Source of the DNA: [Bacillus] selenitireducens MLS10
GTDB taxonomy: Bacteria; Bacillota; Bacilli; Bacillales; Salisediminibacteriaceae
Reading direction: 5' to 3'
NCBI RefSeq assembly: GCF_000093085.1
Contig: NC_014219.1
Location: 1,728,384 to 1,792,383, forward strand
Length of the DNA stretch: 64,000 bases
Positions 1-7,732 of this stretch are shown in pieces. Within the stretch, counting starts at the first letter, position 1, and every line of letters starts with the position of its first letter. The notes below the pieces were generated by a model. The model was not told the DNA's origin. It saw only the letters and a list, made by a program, of their open reading frames with translations, and did not search any database. The position numbers were made by a program, and so were the translations under genes.

Positions 1-146
1 GAGAAACCGTCAGCCGGATTATCAGTAAATGGCGACGAAAAGGAGTGCTCGATAAATCATACCGCTATTATCATATCAGGGATGTTCAGTTTTTCCGTGA
101 CATATTAAGCTGCGACAACTGCGGTGTCCAGAACTGTGTCATCTGA
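1..146 (+). CDS. Fnr-type Crp/Fnr regulator, C-terminal fragment
   Basis: The last 47 codons of a gene that begins before the window. The fragment opens inside the recognition helix (ETVSRI) of a Crp-type helix-turn-helix and ends with C-x2-C-x4-C just before the TGA. That cysteine pattern at the extreme C-terminus is the [4Fe-4S] ligand arrangement of Bacillus subtilis Fnr, which differs from E. coli FNR with its N-terminal cysteines. It is therefore probably an oxygen-sensing transcription factor. Two further complete regulators with the same tail follow in this window. Its N-terminal effector domain cannot be seen. Confidence 0.8.
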   Translation, partial: ETVSRIISKWRRKGVLDKSYRYYHIRDVQFFRDILSCDNCGVQNCVI

Positions 147-232
147 ACGGTTTTACGGAACTGTATAGAAGCGTGTTAAAACCGGTTCATAACTGAACTG
201 TGTTACAGTGGCATTAGAGGGGGTCTCTGACG

Positions 233-523
233 ATGAAAATGACGATATCAAAAGAAGCAGCAGCATGGTTTGAACAGGAAATGGACGTCACCAGTGGTGA
301 TGAAGTGCAGTTTTTTGTGCGTTATGGCGGAGATGCAAATTTTCAAAAGGGATTTTCAATTGGGCTTACGGTCAAAGAGGCCGATGATGCAGCGGCGGAA
401 GTTACGGAAAAAGGAATCCGTTTTTATGTGGAACGGAAAGATATCTGGTATTTTGATGACACAGACTTTCATGTGGACTACGATCAGGAAAAAGAGGAGA
501 TTGCATTTATTCATGGTGACTGA
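233..523 (+). CDS. yneR: HesB/YneR family protein
   Basis: A 96-residue acidic protein with the HesB/IscA-like beta fold seen in B. subtilis YneR: N-terminal KEAAAWF helix, then FFVRYGG and GFSIGL strands. It has no cysteines, so unlike true A-type carriers such as IscA and SufA it cannot hold an iron-sulfur cluster through Cys ligands. Its function is unknown. An SD-like GAGGGGG precedes the ATG. It sits between two Fnr-type regulator genes, 44 nt before the second, and may be co-transcribed with it. The family assignment rests on overall pattern, not on a search. Confidence 0.7.
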   Translation: MKMTISKEAAAWFEQEMDVTSGDEVQFFVRYGGDANFQKGFSIGLTVKEADDAAAEVTEKGIRFYVERKDIWYFDDTDFHVDYDQEKEEIAFIHGD

Positions 524-567
524 TGGCAGCCGAGTGAGATTGAACATCATCTGAGAGAAGGGATAAC

Positions 568-1287
568 ATGAATCAAATGTCTGTTGGAAAACCGTCTGCC
601 CAATCATTTTTGGATACGCTGTCAGAGGAGTCTCGTAACAGCATTCTCGAACATGGAACGACGAGAAAGGTTATTGCAGGAGAGATCCTCTTTGAAGAGG
701 GTTCGCAGCTCCATGAGGTGTATATCATCGTCAGGGGACAGGTGAAACTGAGTAAACAGACAGCGGAAGGAAAGACATTTACATTGTTTTTAAAGCAGAA
801 CGGTGATTTGATCAGCGAGGGAATGCTGTTTGATGATACGGCTTCTTCGATGACCGCTGAGGCAGTCACAGCTTCAGAAATTTCTGTGTTGTCGATTCAG
901 GAGATGAGGAATCTGTTTTTACAGGACCAGCAGCTGGCGATTGCTTTAATGAGCTGGTGTTCGATACAGACACAGTCCACACAGGCCAAGTTCCGCGACC
1001 TGATACTTTCCGGAAAGCAAGGGGCTCTCTATTCGACACTGATTCGTTTTGCCCATTCTTATGGACAGGAGACTGAACGGGGGATATTAATCAAAACGCC
1101 GTTGACCCATCAGGATTTAGCCGATTACGCCGGATCTACGAGGGAGAACGTGAACCGGATGATAATGGATCTGAAACAGAATGGCATCCTGACCATGGAA
1201 AAGAGCAGAATCCTCATACATGATCTGGAGTATATGAAAGACATTTTGCATTGCGGGAGTTGTCCCATTGATATTTGTACCATGTAA
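568..1287 (+). CDS. fnr: Fnr-type oxygen-responsive transcription regulator
   Basis: 239 residues, the normal Crp/Fnr length. Residues about 20-135 form the cyclic-nucleotide-type beta barrel (EGSQLHEVYIIVRG). Residues 140-239 hold a winged helix with recognition helix STRENVNRM near 190-198. C229, C232 and C237 form C-x2-C-x4-C at the extreme C-terminus, and Asp144 lies where B. subtilis Fnr uses Asp141 as fourth [4Fe-4S] ligand. It is probably active without oxygen and binds TGTGA-N6-TCACA sites such as the one just downstream. Start ATG follows GAGAAGG. Which of the three Fnr paralogues here is the functional equivalent of B. subtilis Fnr is not decidable from this window. Confidence 0.85.
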   Translation: MNQMSVGKPSAQSFLDTLSEESRNSILEHGTTRKVIAGEILFEEGSQLHEVYIIVRGQVKLSKQTAEGKTFTLFLKQNGDLISEGMLFDDTASSMTAEAVTASEISVLSIQEMRNLFLQDQQLAIALMSWCSIQTQSTQAKFRDLILSGKQGALYSTLIRFAHSYGQETERGILIKTPLTHQDLADYAGSTRENVNRMIMDLKQNGILTMEKSRILIHDLEYMKDILHCGSCPIDICTM

Positions 1288-1297
1288 TGGCCAGCAG

Positions 1298-1326
1298 GCA
1301 GTCACCAAAGCGGGTGGCTGCTTTTT
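1298..1326 (+). terminator. Terminator after fnr
   Basis: A 9-bp stem (GCAGTCACC with GGTGGCTGC, one G-U pair), a 6-nt loop and five T's follow the fnr stop codon by 10 nt. Confidence 0.8.
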
Positions 1327-1337
1327 CACATGACCAT

Positions 1338-1353
1338 TGTGATTCGGATCACA
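1338..1353 (+). promoter_or_regulatory. FNR box upstream of the ywiC-like gene
   Basis: TGTGA-TTCGGA-TCACA is a perfect match to the TGTGA-N6-TCACA FNR consensus of Bacillus. It lies about 70 nt before the ywiC-like start, which fits an anaerobically activated promoter. No convincing -10 was fixed. Confidence 0.75.
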
Positions 1354-1423
1354 GACTTGCGGTGCTAAAGTGATACACTGAATGCAGGGCGACAGCCATT
1401 ACTGAGCAGAGGAATGATGACGT

Positions 1424-2146
1424 ATGAAATGGTATATTCCAAGAGAACACGGGGCATGGGCGATGCTCATTGTACCTTATTGGACAGCTGCAGCGGCAGT
1501 CGGAGTTTCGATACATCATGTGTGGTTCTTCATGGGGATCTTTTTTGTCTATCTCACACAGGCACCGCTTCTGACCTGGATCAAGCAACCGTCGATCAAT
1601 GACGGTTGGCCCTCGTTCATCGTCTATCTGTCTATAGGATTGATTTTTACCATCCCATATCTGGCAGCATACACGGAAATTCTCAAGATCAGTCTTTTCA
1701 TTATCCCATTCTTTATGATGAATGTACTTTTCGCAAAAATGAAAAAAGAGCGGCTCTTAATTAATGATGCATGCGCAATTGCCGGTCTGTCCGGGCTTGG
1801 ATTTCTGGCTTGGCAGCTCGGGGGTGAACCGGTTACCGAAATGATTGTTCTGATTGTCCTTTTTAATTTTGTTTTTTTCTGCGGGAGCGTGTTTCATGTG
1901 AAGGGATTAATACGGGAGAAGCGCAACGTGCTTTTTAAGAGAATTGGGAAAGGGTACCATATTTTGCTCATTCTCTTTTTTTATGTTTTTGCCTCGATGC
2001 CGCTGGTCGTGGTTGGGATAATCACCTTCATAAAGACACTGACCCTGGATGAACAGGTGCTTGACCGCCCTGTTAAAATAGGAGTTGTGGAAATAATGAA
2101 CTCGATTGCTTTTTTTATCGGGGTTGTAATGTTCGTTTGGGGGTGA
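1424..2146 (+). CDS. ywiC: YwiC-like integral membrane protein
   Basis: 240 residues, mostly hydrophobic, with about six to seven membrane helices. The N-terminal PREHGAWAMLIVPY signature identifies the YwiC-like family. In B. subtilis ywiC lies among the narK-fnr-arfM-narGHJI nitrate respiration genes. Here it likewise follows an fnr gene and has a perfect FNR box about 70 nt upstream, so anaerobic induction is likely. The substrate or biochemical role of the family is not established. The start ATG follows GCAGAGGA. The next small gene begins 4 nt after its stop, indicating an operon. Confidence 0.8.
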   Translation: MKWYIPREHGAWAMLIVPYWTAAAAVGVSIHHVWFFMGIFFVYLTQAPLLTWIKQPSINDGWPSFIVYLSIGLIFTIPYLAAYTEILKISLFIIPFFMMNVLFAKMKKERLLINDACAIAGLSGLGFLAWQLGGEPVTEMIVLIVLFNFVFFCGSVFHVKGLIREKRNVLFKRIGKGYHILLILFFYVFASMPLVVVGIITFIKTLTLDEQVLDRPVKIGVVEIMNSIAFFIGVVMFVWG

Positions 2147-2150
2147 GGAT

Positions 2151-2315
2151 TTGAACAGAATGGTATCCGGGCTGTTGGTATTTTCGGTTGTCACCATTAT
2201 GGTTTATATACTGTTACGCACATTCACTGACGTACCCGATGGAGTTCTTGTGGCAGGTTCCGTGCTGGCAGGATTTCTTGGAGAATGGCTGTTTTATCGG
2301 ATCAGGTTGACATAA
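2151..2315 (+). CDS. Small two-helix membrane protein
   Basis: A 54-codon frame starting at TTG, placed 4 nt after the ywiC stop, with GGGTGAGG as ribosome binding site overlapping the ywiC end. The product has two hydrophobic stretches (residues about 4-22 and 30-48) separated by a polar turn (RTFTDVPDG). I do not recognise the family. Tight coupling to ywiC suggests a partner or accessory role; this is inference only. Confidence 0.55.
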   Translation: MNRMVSGLLVFSVVTIMVYILLRTFTDVPDGVLVAGSVLAGFLGEWLFYRIRLT

Positions 2316-2358
2316 ATGAATGGAAACAGTGAAATAAAACGTTTTTTCATCTTTTTTT

Positions 2359-2410
2359 GGCAATTCCTCCCCCACCTTTTAGCGTAAGTGCAGGTGGGGG
2401 AGGAATTGCC
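2359..2410 (+). repeat. Left-end hairpin of the TnpB element
   Basis: Perfect inverted repeat with 19-nt arms (2359-2377 and 2392-2410) and a 14-nt loop. The arms contain a run of C's or G's. Subterminal hairpins like this are what TnpA of IS200/IS605 elements recognises. It lies 94 nt before the tnpB start. Confidence 0.85.
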
Positions 2411-2503
2411 ATTGGCGAAAGCCAACACCTTGCCTTCCACCCTTCTCCTTGTATTTTCACTAATGAAATTGCATAATAAAATCAGTGGAAGGCGGTGAAT
2501 ATA

Positions 2504-3622
2504 ATGAAATTGACTTTAACAGCAAAAACGAAAATCGTACCGACTGTCGAGCAAGAAGATACACTCCGTAAAACTGCACATGCTTATCGGGATGCTTGCA
2601 ACGCTGTGTCGGAAGTGGTATTCGATGAAAATACGCTTGTACAAGCAAAACTCCATAAGCGAACTTACAGAGAACTTCGTTCCACGTTCGGCTTGAAATC
2701 ACAAATGGCACAGTCGGCCTTAAAGACGGTGATCGCAACATACAAAACGAATCAGAGCAACGGTCACGAACGATCACAAGTACAGTTTAAGAAACCGCAG
2801 TTTGACCTCGTTTTTAACCGAGATTATTCACTGACGAAAGGCTTGTTCTCAGTCAACACACTGGAAGGCAGAATCAAAGTGCCTTTCTACACGGAAGGAC
2901 TTGAACCATACTTTGACGGTACGTGGACGTTTGGCACGGCAAAATTGGTTCATAAATACGGCAAATGGTTTCTCCATATCCCTGTATCAAAGGACGTTCA
3001 AGAAGCGAATCTCGATAACATCAATCAAGTTGTCGGCATTGATATGGGCGTGAACTTCACCGCCACAACGTATGACTCAAACGGACAAACACGCTTCTTT
3101 AATGGCAAACAGATCAAGCATAAACGTGCCAAGTACAAACAGATGCGTAAAGAACTTCAACAAAAGCAAACGCCGTCTGCCCGTAGAAAATTAAAGAAGA
3201 TCGGACAGCGAGAAAACCGTTGGATGCAGAACATCAATTACTGCATCAGTAAGGCACTCGTTGAACAGTACGGAAAAGACACCCTGTTTGTAATGGAAGA
3301 TTTAACGGGTGTCCGAAACGCCACAGAGAAAGTACGTGTCAAAGACCGTTATCAGACCGTTTCGTGGTCGTTCAATGATCTTCGTCAAAAGATTGCATAC
3401 AAAGCACAGAAAACAGGTGCTTTGGGCATTGCCGTTGATCCTGGATACACGTCGCAGACGTGTCCGAAATGCGGGCATACGGAAAAAGCGAACCGAAACA
3501 AAAAGACGCACACGTTCTGTTGTCAAACGTGCCAGTACACATCCAATGATGATCGTATCGGTGCGATGAACCTTCAACGAAAAGGAATTGCGTACATCGT
3601 TGAAGAAACTGCCCGAACATGA
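2504..3622 (+). CDS. tnpB: RNA-guided endonuclease TnpB (IS605 OrfB family)
   Basis: 372 residues from the ATG that follows AGGCGGTGA; an in-frame GTG lies 9 nt upstream inside that SD and is less likely. The RuvC-like nuclease looks intact. Numbered from the GTG, D183 (GIDMGVN), E268 (VMEDLTG) and D353 (DDRIGAMN) are the three catalytic acids. The zinc ribbon has C323-P-K-C326 and C343-x2-C346. TnpB proteins cut DNA next to a target-adjacent motif, guided by an RNA from the element's right end, and help retain the element after excision. No frameshift is seen, so the protein is probably active. The codon before the stop is followed directly by the right-end RNA region. Confidence 0.9.
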   Translation: MKLTLTAKTKIVPTVEQEDTLRKTAHAYRDACNAVSEVVFDENTLVQAKLHKRTYRELRSTFGLKSQMAQSALKTVIATYKTNQSNGHERSQVQFKKPQFDLVFNRDYSLTKGLFSVNTLEGRIKVPFYTEGLEPYFDGTWTFGTAKLVHKYGKWFLHIPVSKDVQEANLDNINQVVGIDMGVNFTATTYDSNGQTRFFNGKQIKHKRAKYKQMRKELQQKQTPSARRKLKKIGQRENRWMQNINYCISKALVEQYGKDTLFVMEDLTGVRNATEKVRVKDRYQTVSWSFNDLRQKIAYKAQKTGALGIAVDPGYTSQTCPKCGHTEKANRNKKTHTFCCQTCQYTSNDDRIGAMNLQRKGIAYIVEETART

Positions 3623-3764
3623 TTCGGGTGGTTGGGCAGCTGTCAACCTGCCCCGATGTGACACCATGCTAAGATAGGAGGTCGCAAGACCGTTCGCACT
3701 ATTGGGTAGTCACAAGCCCCCACTTCAAACAGACCGCGAGGTCGTTAAGTGGTGGGTCGTTGAC
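3620..3764 (+). ncRNA. Candidate omega RNA (reRNA) scaffold of TnpB
   Basis: The right end of the element folds into a GGTC-GCAA-GACC stem (3680-3691) and a larger hairpin (3717-3756) whose arms CCCCCACTT and AAGTGGTGGG enclose a second GACC-GCGA-GGTC stem. TnpB guide RNAs are made from this position, overlapping the tnpB 3' end, with the guide taken from flanking DNA. The guide would be the bases from about 3765 onward. The 5' end is not determined. Confidence 0.6.
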
Positions 3765-3800
3765 GTAAAATAGAGTAGTCAGACGGGAAATACTACACGT

Positions 3801-3815
3801 ACCAGTGTCACTGGT
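3801..3815 (+). repeat. Perfect 7-1-7 palindrome before med
   Basis: ACCAGTG-T-CACTGGT, centred 29 nt before the med start. The one-base centre makes it unsuitable as an RNA hairpin, so a protein operator is more likely. The binding protein is unknown. Confidence 0.5.
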
Positions 3816-3836
3816 CAACCAGGTCGGGGTGAAAAG

Positions 3837-4817
3837 ATGAAGCAATTCACTGTTTTCGCACAAGGAATCGTTATTCTGCTCTTCATGACAGCAACTGCGG
3901 GTTGTTCGAACCCGGTCCAAAGTGTTGATGATCTCAAAGTGGGACTTCTCCTGTCTCATAATGTTGACGATCAGGGATGGAACCAGGAAGCCTATCAGTC
4001 TATTTTGAGACTGCAGTCCGAACATGACGTGACCTTTATCGTCAAAGAAAATATTCATGCACCATCGTCAATCCGCCAAAGTGTGGAGGAGCTTACCAAT
4101 GAGGAAGTCGATATGATTATTGGACACAGCCATATGTATGAGTCGGTATTTACCGAGGTGGCTGATCAGCATCCCGATACCCATTTCGTAGGATTGAATG
4201 CACATCTTCAGGGGGATAACCTGACCGGATTGCATTTCGAAGGCTATGCAATGGGCTATTTTGCAGGAATGCTGGCAAGCGAGATGTCTGAAGCGGGTAA
4301 AATCGGTGCCATTGCAGCGTTTCCTTTTCAGCCTGAAGTGAGGGGATTTGCAGAAGGAGCAGAGTTCAACAAAGGTAATGATATTAAGGTAATCATTGAA
4401 TTTACAGAGTCCTGGACGGATGTGAGTCGGGCACTTGCTTATTTCAGACTGATGGAACAGTCCGGTGTGGATATCTATTATCCGGCAGGGGACGGGTTTC
4501 ATGTTGAGGTCGTTGAAGAAATAAAGGCGTCAGGGCTAAAGGCAATCGGCTATGTTGGAGATCAGATTGATCTCGGTGAACAGGTCATTTTGACGAGTAC
4601 CGTTCAGCAGGTCGGTGCCGTCTATGAGTATACGATTGAAGAATTTAAACGGGATGAACTGAATACCGGAAACCTGTATTTTGATTTTCAGGAAAATGCC
4701 ATTTCAATGGGTGAATACGGAAGTGCTGTTCCAGATGACGTGATCAACTGGCTTGAGGAACATATCGATCACTATACAGACACCGGTGAACTCCCACATG
4801 AAAGAGGTAATGATTAA
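3837..4817 (+). CDS. med: Med-like BMP-family lipoprotein
   Basis: 326 residues with a lipoprotein signal peptide (hydrophobic residues 8-20, lipobox ATAGC, lipidated C23) and a periplasmic-binding-protein fold of the basic membrane protein family (LKVGLLLSHNVDDQGWNQ). In B. subtilis the protein Med, which stimulates comK expression, is encoded just upstream of fabHA-fabF, the same position as here. Med has been reported to carry regulatory activity despite its binding-protein fold, so a role as a cell-surface nucleoside-type binding protein is equally possible. Start ATG follows GGGGTGAAAAG. The gene begins about 70 nt after the TnpB element, so its promoter region may have been altered by that insertion. 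Confidence 0.75.
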   Translation: MKQFTVFAQGIVILLFMTATAGCSNPVQSVDDLKVGLLLSHNVDDQGWNQEAYQSILRLQSEHDVTFIVKENIHAPSSIRQSVEELTNEEVDMIIGHSHMYESVFTEVADQHPDTHFVGLNAHLQGDNLTGLHFEGYAMGYFAGMLASEMSEAGKIGAIAAFPFQPEVRGFAEGAEFNKGNDIKVIIEFTESWTDVSRALAYFRLMEQSGVDIYYPAGDGFHVEVVEEIKASGLKAIGYVGDQIDLGEQVILTSTVQQVGAVYEYTIEEFKRDELNTGNLYFDFQENAISMGEYGSAVPDDVINWLEEHIDHYTDTGELPHERGND

Positions 4818-4831
4818 AGGAGTTTTTTACA

Positions 4832-5158
4832 ATGAATCAGGATCAGGAAAAGGCGATGCGTAAATTTGCCGAGAGAATGGTCAAAGGTTATGAGGCCGTT
4901 CACGAAAGAGATTATCAGGAAGCGCTTGAGAACCTAGAACCTCTTGTGCCGCTTTTTCATCAGGAGGATAAGCCGAATATTAAGCTTTTGTCTTATGTGG
5001 CGATGGCACAGCTTGGTACTAAAAAGGTGGATGAATTTTTATCGACCTGTGAGGAACTTTCCAAGCATGAAGCAAAGACGAAGCAGGAAGAACAGTTGAA
5101 AAGCCGCGTGGATGAAATGTTTGATGAACTCATGCAGGTGCTGAATGATCATATGTAA
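4832..5158 (+). CDS. Small TPR-like protein
   Basis: 108 residues, highly charged and helical, starting 14 nt after med with AAAGGAG as SD. The pattern YEAVHERDYQEALENLEPLVPLF followed by NIKLLSYVAMAQL resembles one or two tetratricopeptide-type helical pairs, suggesting a protein-protein adaptor. In B. subtilis this place is taken by comZ, a smaller ComK-system protein, and this sequence does not resemble it. It is probably co-transcribed with med and ends before a strong terminator. Function unknown. Confidence 0.6.
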   Translation: MNQDQEKAMRKFAERMVKGYEAVHERDYQEALENLEPLVPLFHQEDKPNIKLLSYVAMAQLGTKKVDEFLSTCEELSKHEAKTKQEEQLKSRVDEMFDELMQVLNDHM

Positions 5159-5199
5159 CAGCATACGTTGACGGCTCACTTAGCCGTTTCAACGCTCAG

Positions 5200-5226
5200 G
5201 CGCCGTTCAGATGAACGGTGCTTTTT
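5200..5226 (+). terminator. Terminator after the med operon
   Basis: GCGCCGTTCA pairs with TGAACGGTGC (one G-U), followed by CTTTTT-type T-run. It separates med from fabH. Confidence 0.85.
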
Positions 5227-5241
5227 GTATGGAATTTCATC

Positions 5242-5270
5242 TTGCAATTTTTTTATTACTAGGTCATAAT
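5242..5270 (+). promoter_or_regulatory. fabH promoter with FapR-like operator
   Basis: TTGCAA (5242-5247), a 17-nt spacer and CATAAT (5265-5270) make a sigma-A promoter. An imperfect inverted repeat TTATTAC-TAG-GTCATAA (5253-5269, one mismatch between arms) overlaps the -10. It resembles the 17-bp TTAGTAC-type operator of FapR, the malonyl-CoA-responsive repressor of fabHA-fabF in B. subtilis, and shares 11 of 17 bases with the site before fabI in this window. Confidence 0.6.
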
Positions 5271-5310
5271 TATAGGTGATATAAAATAGAAGTAAAGGCA
5301 GGTGCGCCGG

Positions 5311-6243
5311 ATGCGAGCTGGAATTTGGGGAATTGGTACTTACGTGCCGGAGCAGATTATAACGAATAAGGATTTGGAGAAGACGCTGGATACAAATGAT
5401 GAATGGATCCGTTCACGAACCGGTATTGTCGAAAGACGTATTGCAGAAGACCATATTGATACGTCACATATGAGTATTGCAGCGGCTAAAGAAGCAATGA
5501 AGGATGCAGATATCGAAGCGGATGAGCTGGATTTGATTCTGGTTGCAACGGTGACGCCTGATCAGGCATTTCCTACTGTATCCGCGATGGTGCAAAAGGA
5601 ACTCGGCGCTGTGAATGCTGCATCGATGGATATCAGTGCTGCATGTGCAGGCTTTATGTATGGGATGATTACTGCGAAACAGTTTATTGAGACGGGGGAT
5701 TACCGTCATATTCTTGTGATCGGTACAGAAAAGCTCTCGAAATTTATAGATTGGAATGACCGGAATACGGCAGTCCTCTTTGGAGACGGCTCAGGAGCGG
5801 TTGTAATGGGGCCTGTCAGTGACGACAAGGGCATACTCTCTTTTGAACTTGGATCGGACGGTACAGGTGGCGATCATATTCGCCTGGACGATTATATAAA
5901 AATGAACGGCCGCGAAGTATTTAAGTTTGCCGTTCGTCAAATGGGTGAATCCTCGCTTCATGTGGTGGAGAAAGCCGGTCTTACAAAAGATGATGTAGAC
6001 TTTCTGATCCCTCACCAGGCCAATATCCGGATCATGGAAGCGGCCAGGCAGCGTCTTGATCTCCCTCTAGAGCGCATGTCACATACGGTTGACCGATATG
6101 GAAACACGTCTTCTGCTTCCATTCCTCTTTCGTTGGCTCATGAGTTGTCAGAGAATAAAATCAAAGATGGTGACACGCTTGTTATGGTCGGATTTGGAGC
6201 CGGTCTTGTATGGGGTGCAGTCGCCATGGTTTGGGGTAAATAA
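5311..6243 (+). CDS. fabH: 3-oxoacyl-ACP synthase III
   Basis: 310 residues, the usual KAS III length. It starts fatty acid synthesis by condensing acyl-CoA with malonyl-ACP. The catalytic triad is complete: C112 in [11 protein letters not shown]235 in IPHQANIRI and N265 in GNTSSAS. The ATG at 5311 has AGGTG at good spacing; a GTG nine bases upstream lies inside that SD. It precedes fabF by 28 nt and follows its own promoter with a FapR-like operator. In Bacillus this isozyme prefers branched acyl-CoA primers, which is inferred here only from relatedness and gene order. Confidence 0.92.
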   Translation: MRAGIWGIGTYVPEQIITNKDLEKTLDTNDEWIRSRTGIVERRIAEDHIDTSHMSIAAAKEAMKDADIEADELDLILVATVTPDQAFPTVSAMVQKELGAVNAASMDISAACAGFMYGMITAKQFIETGDYRHILVIGTEKLSKFIDWNDRNTAVLFGDGSGAVVMGPVSDDKGILSFELGSDGTGGDHIRLDDYIKMNGREVFKFAVRQMGESSLHVVEKAGLTKDDVDFLIPHQANIRIMEAARQRLDLPLERMSHTVDRYGNTSSASIPLSLAHELSENKIKDGDTLVMVGFGAGLVWGAVAMVWGK

Positions 6244-6271
6244 TTCAATTCAAACGAGGAGCGATTCAACA

Positions 6272-7513
6272 ATGAAAAAAAATCGAGTAGTGATTACTGG
6301 TATGGGAACCGTAAACCCTCTTGGGCATGATGTATCAACTACATGGTCCGGGATCGTCCAGGGGCGGTCCGGTATTGCAACAATGACAAGAATTGACCCT
6401 GAGTTGTTTCCAACGAGTGTGACAGGGGAAGTGAAAGATTTTAACCCGCAAGATTACATGGAAGGTAAAGAAGCACGAAAGATGGATCGCTTCACCCAGT
6501 TTGCAGTGGTTGCTGCCGAAGCTGCTGTCAAAGATGCTGATTTAACAATTACCAGTGATAATGCGGAACGGATCGGTGTTTGGATCGGTTCAGGCATTGG
6601 CGGTATGGAGACGTATGAGAAACAGACGAATTTATACAGAGAACGCGGACAAAGAAGGGTATCTCCTTTCTTTGTACCGATGCTGATCCCTGATATGGCT
6701 TCGGGTCAGGTGTCGATTAAGCTTGGAGCGAAGGGGATTAATTCCTGCTCTGTAACAGCCTGTGCGTCAGGTGCAAACTCCATTGGTGACGCGTTCAAAG
6801 TGATTCAACGCGGCGATGCAGATGCGATGATTACGGGAGGAGCCGAAGCCCCGATTACGGAAATGGCGCTCGCCGGATTTTCTGCAGCAAAAGCGATGTC
6901 CACAAATTCCGATCCTTCGTCGGCAAGCAGACCGTTCGATAAAGAACGAGACGGATTTGTCATGGCTGAAGGGGCAGGTATCCTGATCCTTGAATCCCTG
7001 GATTCAGCTTTGGCAAGAGGGGCACATATTTATGCTGAAATCGTCGGCTACGGAGCAACAGGCGATGCCTATCATGTGACAGCTCCTGCCCCTGAAGGTG
7101 AGGGTGCTGCAAGAGCCATGAAGATCGCGCTTACCGATGCCGGTTTACATCCTGAAGACATTGATTATATCAATGCCCACGGAACGAGTACTGAGTATAA
7201 TGATATGTATGAGACGCAAGCTATAAAATCTGTATTTGCCGAACATGCAGCGTCCACACCTGTCAGCTCGACAAAATCGATGACAGGGCATCTCCTCGGT
7301 GCTGCTGGTGCAATTGAAGCAATCTTTTCGGTGAAAGCACTGACAGAACAGATTCTTCCCCCAACAATGAACTACGGCAATAAAGATCCCGAGTGCGACC
7401 TTGATTATGTGACCGAGGGGGCGAGAAAAGCAGAAGTGGGCGCTGTTCTCAGTAACTCTCTTGGATTTGGTGGGCACAATGTGTCCCTGGCTTTCCAATC
7501 ATTCATCAAATAA
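6272..7513 (+). CDS. fabF: 3-oxoacyl-ACP synthase II
   Basis: 413 residues from the ATG behind ACGAGGAGCG; the longer open frame that runs upstream overlaps fabH and is not real. The beta-ketoacyl synthase catalytic residues are present: C164 (TACASGANS), H303 ([11 protein letters not shown]) and H340 ([12 protein letters not shown]). It elongates acyl-ACP chains with malonyl-ACP in the cytoplasm. It is the second gene of the fabH-fabF operon, as in B. subtilis, and is followed by a strong terminator, so the operon ends here. Confidence 0.95.
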   Translation: MKKNRVVITGMGTVNPLGHDVSTTWSGIVQGRSGIATMTRIDPELFPTSVTGEVKDFNPQDYMEGKEARKMDRFTQFAVVAAEAAVKDADLTITSDNAERIGVWIGSGIGGMETYEKQTNLYRERGQRRVSPFFVPMLIPDMASGQVSIKLGAKGINSCSVTACASGANSIGDAFKVIQRGDADAMITGGAEAPITEMALAGFSAAKAMSTNSDPSSASRPFDKERDGFVMAEGAGILILESLDSALARGAHIYAEIVGYGATGDAYHVTAPAPEGEGAARAMKIALTDAGLHPEDIDYINAHGTSTEYNDMYETQAIKSVFAEHAASTPVSSTKSMTGHLLGAAGAIEAIFSVKALTEQILPPTMNYGNKDPECDLDYVTEGARKAEVGAVLSNSLGFGGHNVSLAFQSFIK

Positions 7514-7545
7514 GCATGGTTTCATTGAATAAGTTATAAGGTGAA

Positions 7546-7584
7546 AACCGTCCGTTCTCTTTAAAGGAGAATGGACGGTTTTTT
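7546..7584 (+). terminator. Terminator after fabF
   Basis: A long stem (AACCGTCCGTTCTC with GAGAATGGACGGTT) followed by TTTTC. Confidence 0.9.
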
Positions 7585-7601
7585 CGTTGAATAAGATAGA
7601 C

Positions 7602-7617
7602 TGTGATCTGTGTCACA
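7602..7617 (+). promoter_or_regulatory. FNR box upstream of the radical SAM gene
   Basis: TGTGA-TCTGTG-TCACA, a perfect FNR consensus. The AT-rich stretch at 7635-7644 (TACATT, TTTTAT) can supply a -10 placing the box near -41.5, the position of a class II activated promoter. The coding start is 116 nt downstream, giving a leader of about 80 nt. Confidence 0.75.
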
Positions 7618-7732
7618 TCGGTGTTGATAAATTGTACATTTTATCGACAATTCCTGCAAATCTATGTCCAAACTGCATGTTCACAGTTATGATTGAGAGA
7701 ACGTATGGAACTTGAAACTGGAGGTATTATTC

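Larger units (their letters stand above)
2351..3764 (+). mobile_element. IS200/IS605-type element carrying only tnpB
   Basis: A tnpB gene is flanked by a perfect 19-bp stem hairpin on the left (2359-2410) and a structured right end (3680-3756) with two GNRA-capped small stems. There is no tnpA, so movement would need a TnpA in trans. The left boundary is set just after TTCAT (2346-2350), a plausible target-adjacent motif, and the right boundary after TTGAC (3760-3764). Both ends are estimates. No target duplication is expected for this class. It sits between the ywiC pair and med. Confidence 0.75.

Noticed and set aside
6089-6271. Longer N-terminus for FabF in the open frame
   Set aside because: It overlaps fabH, lacks an SD and is absent from the family; the ATG at 6272 has a good SD and gives the standard length.
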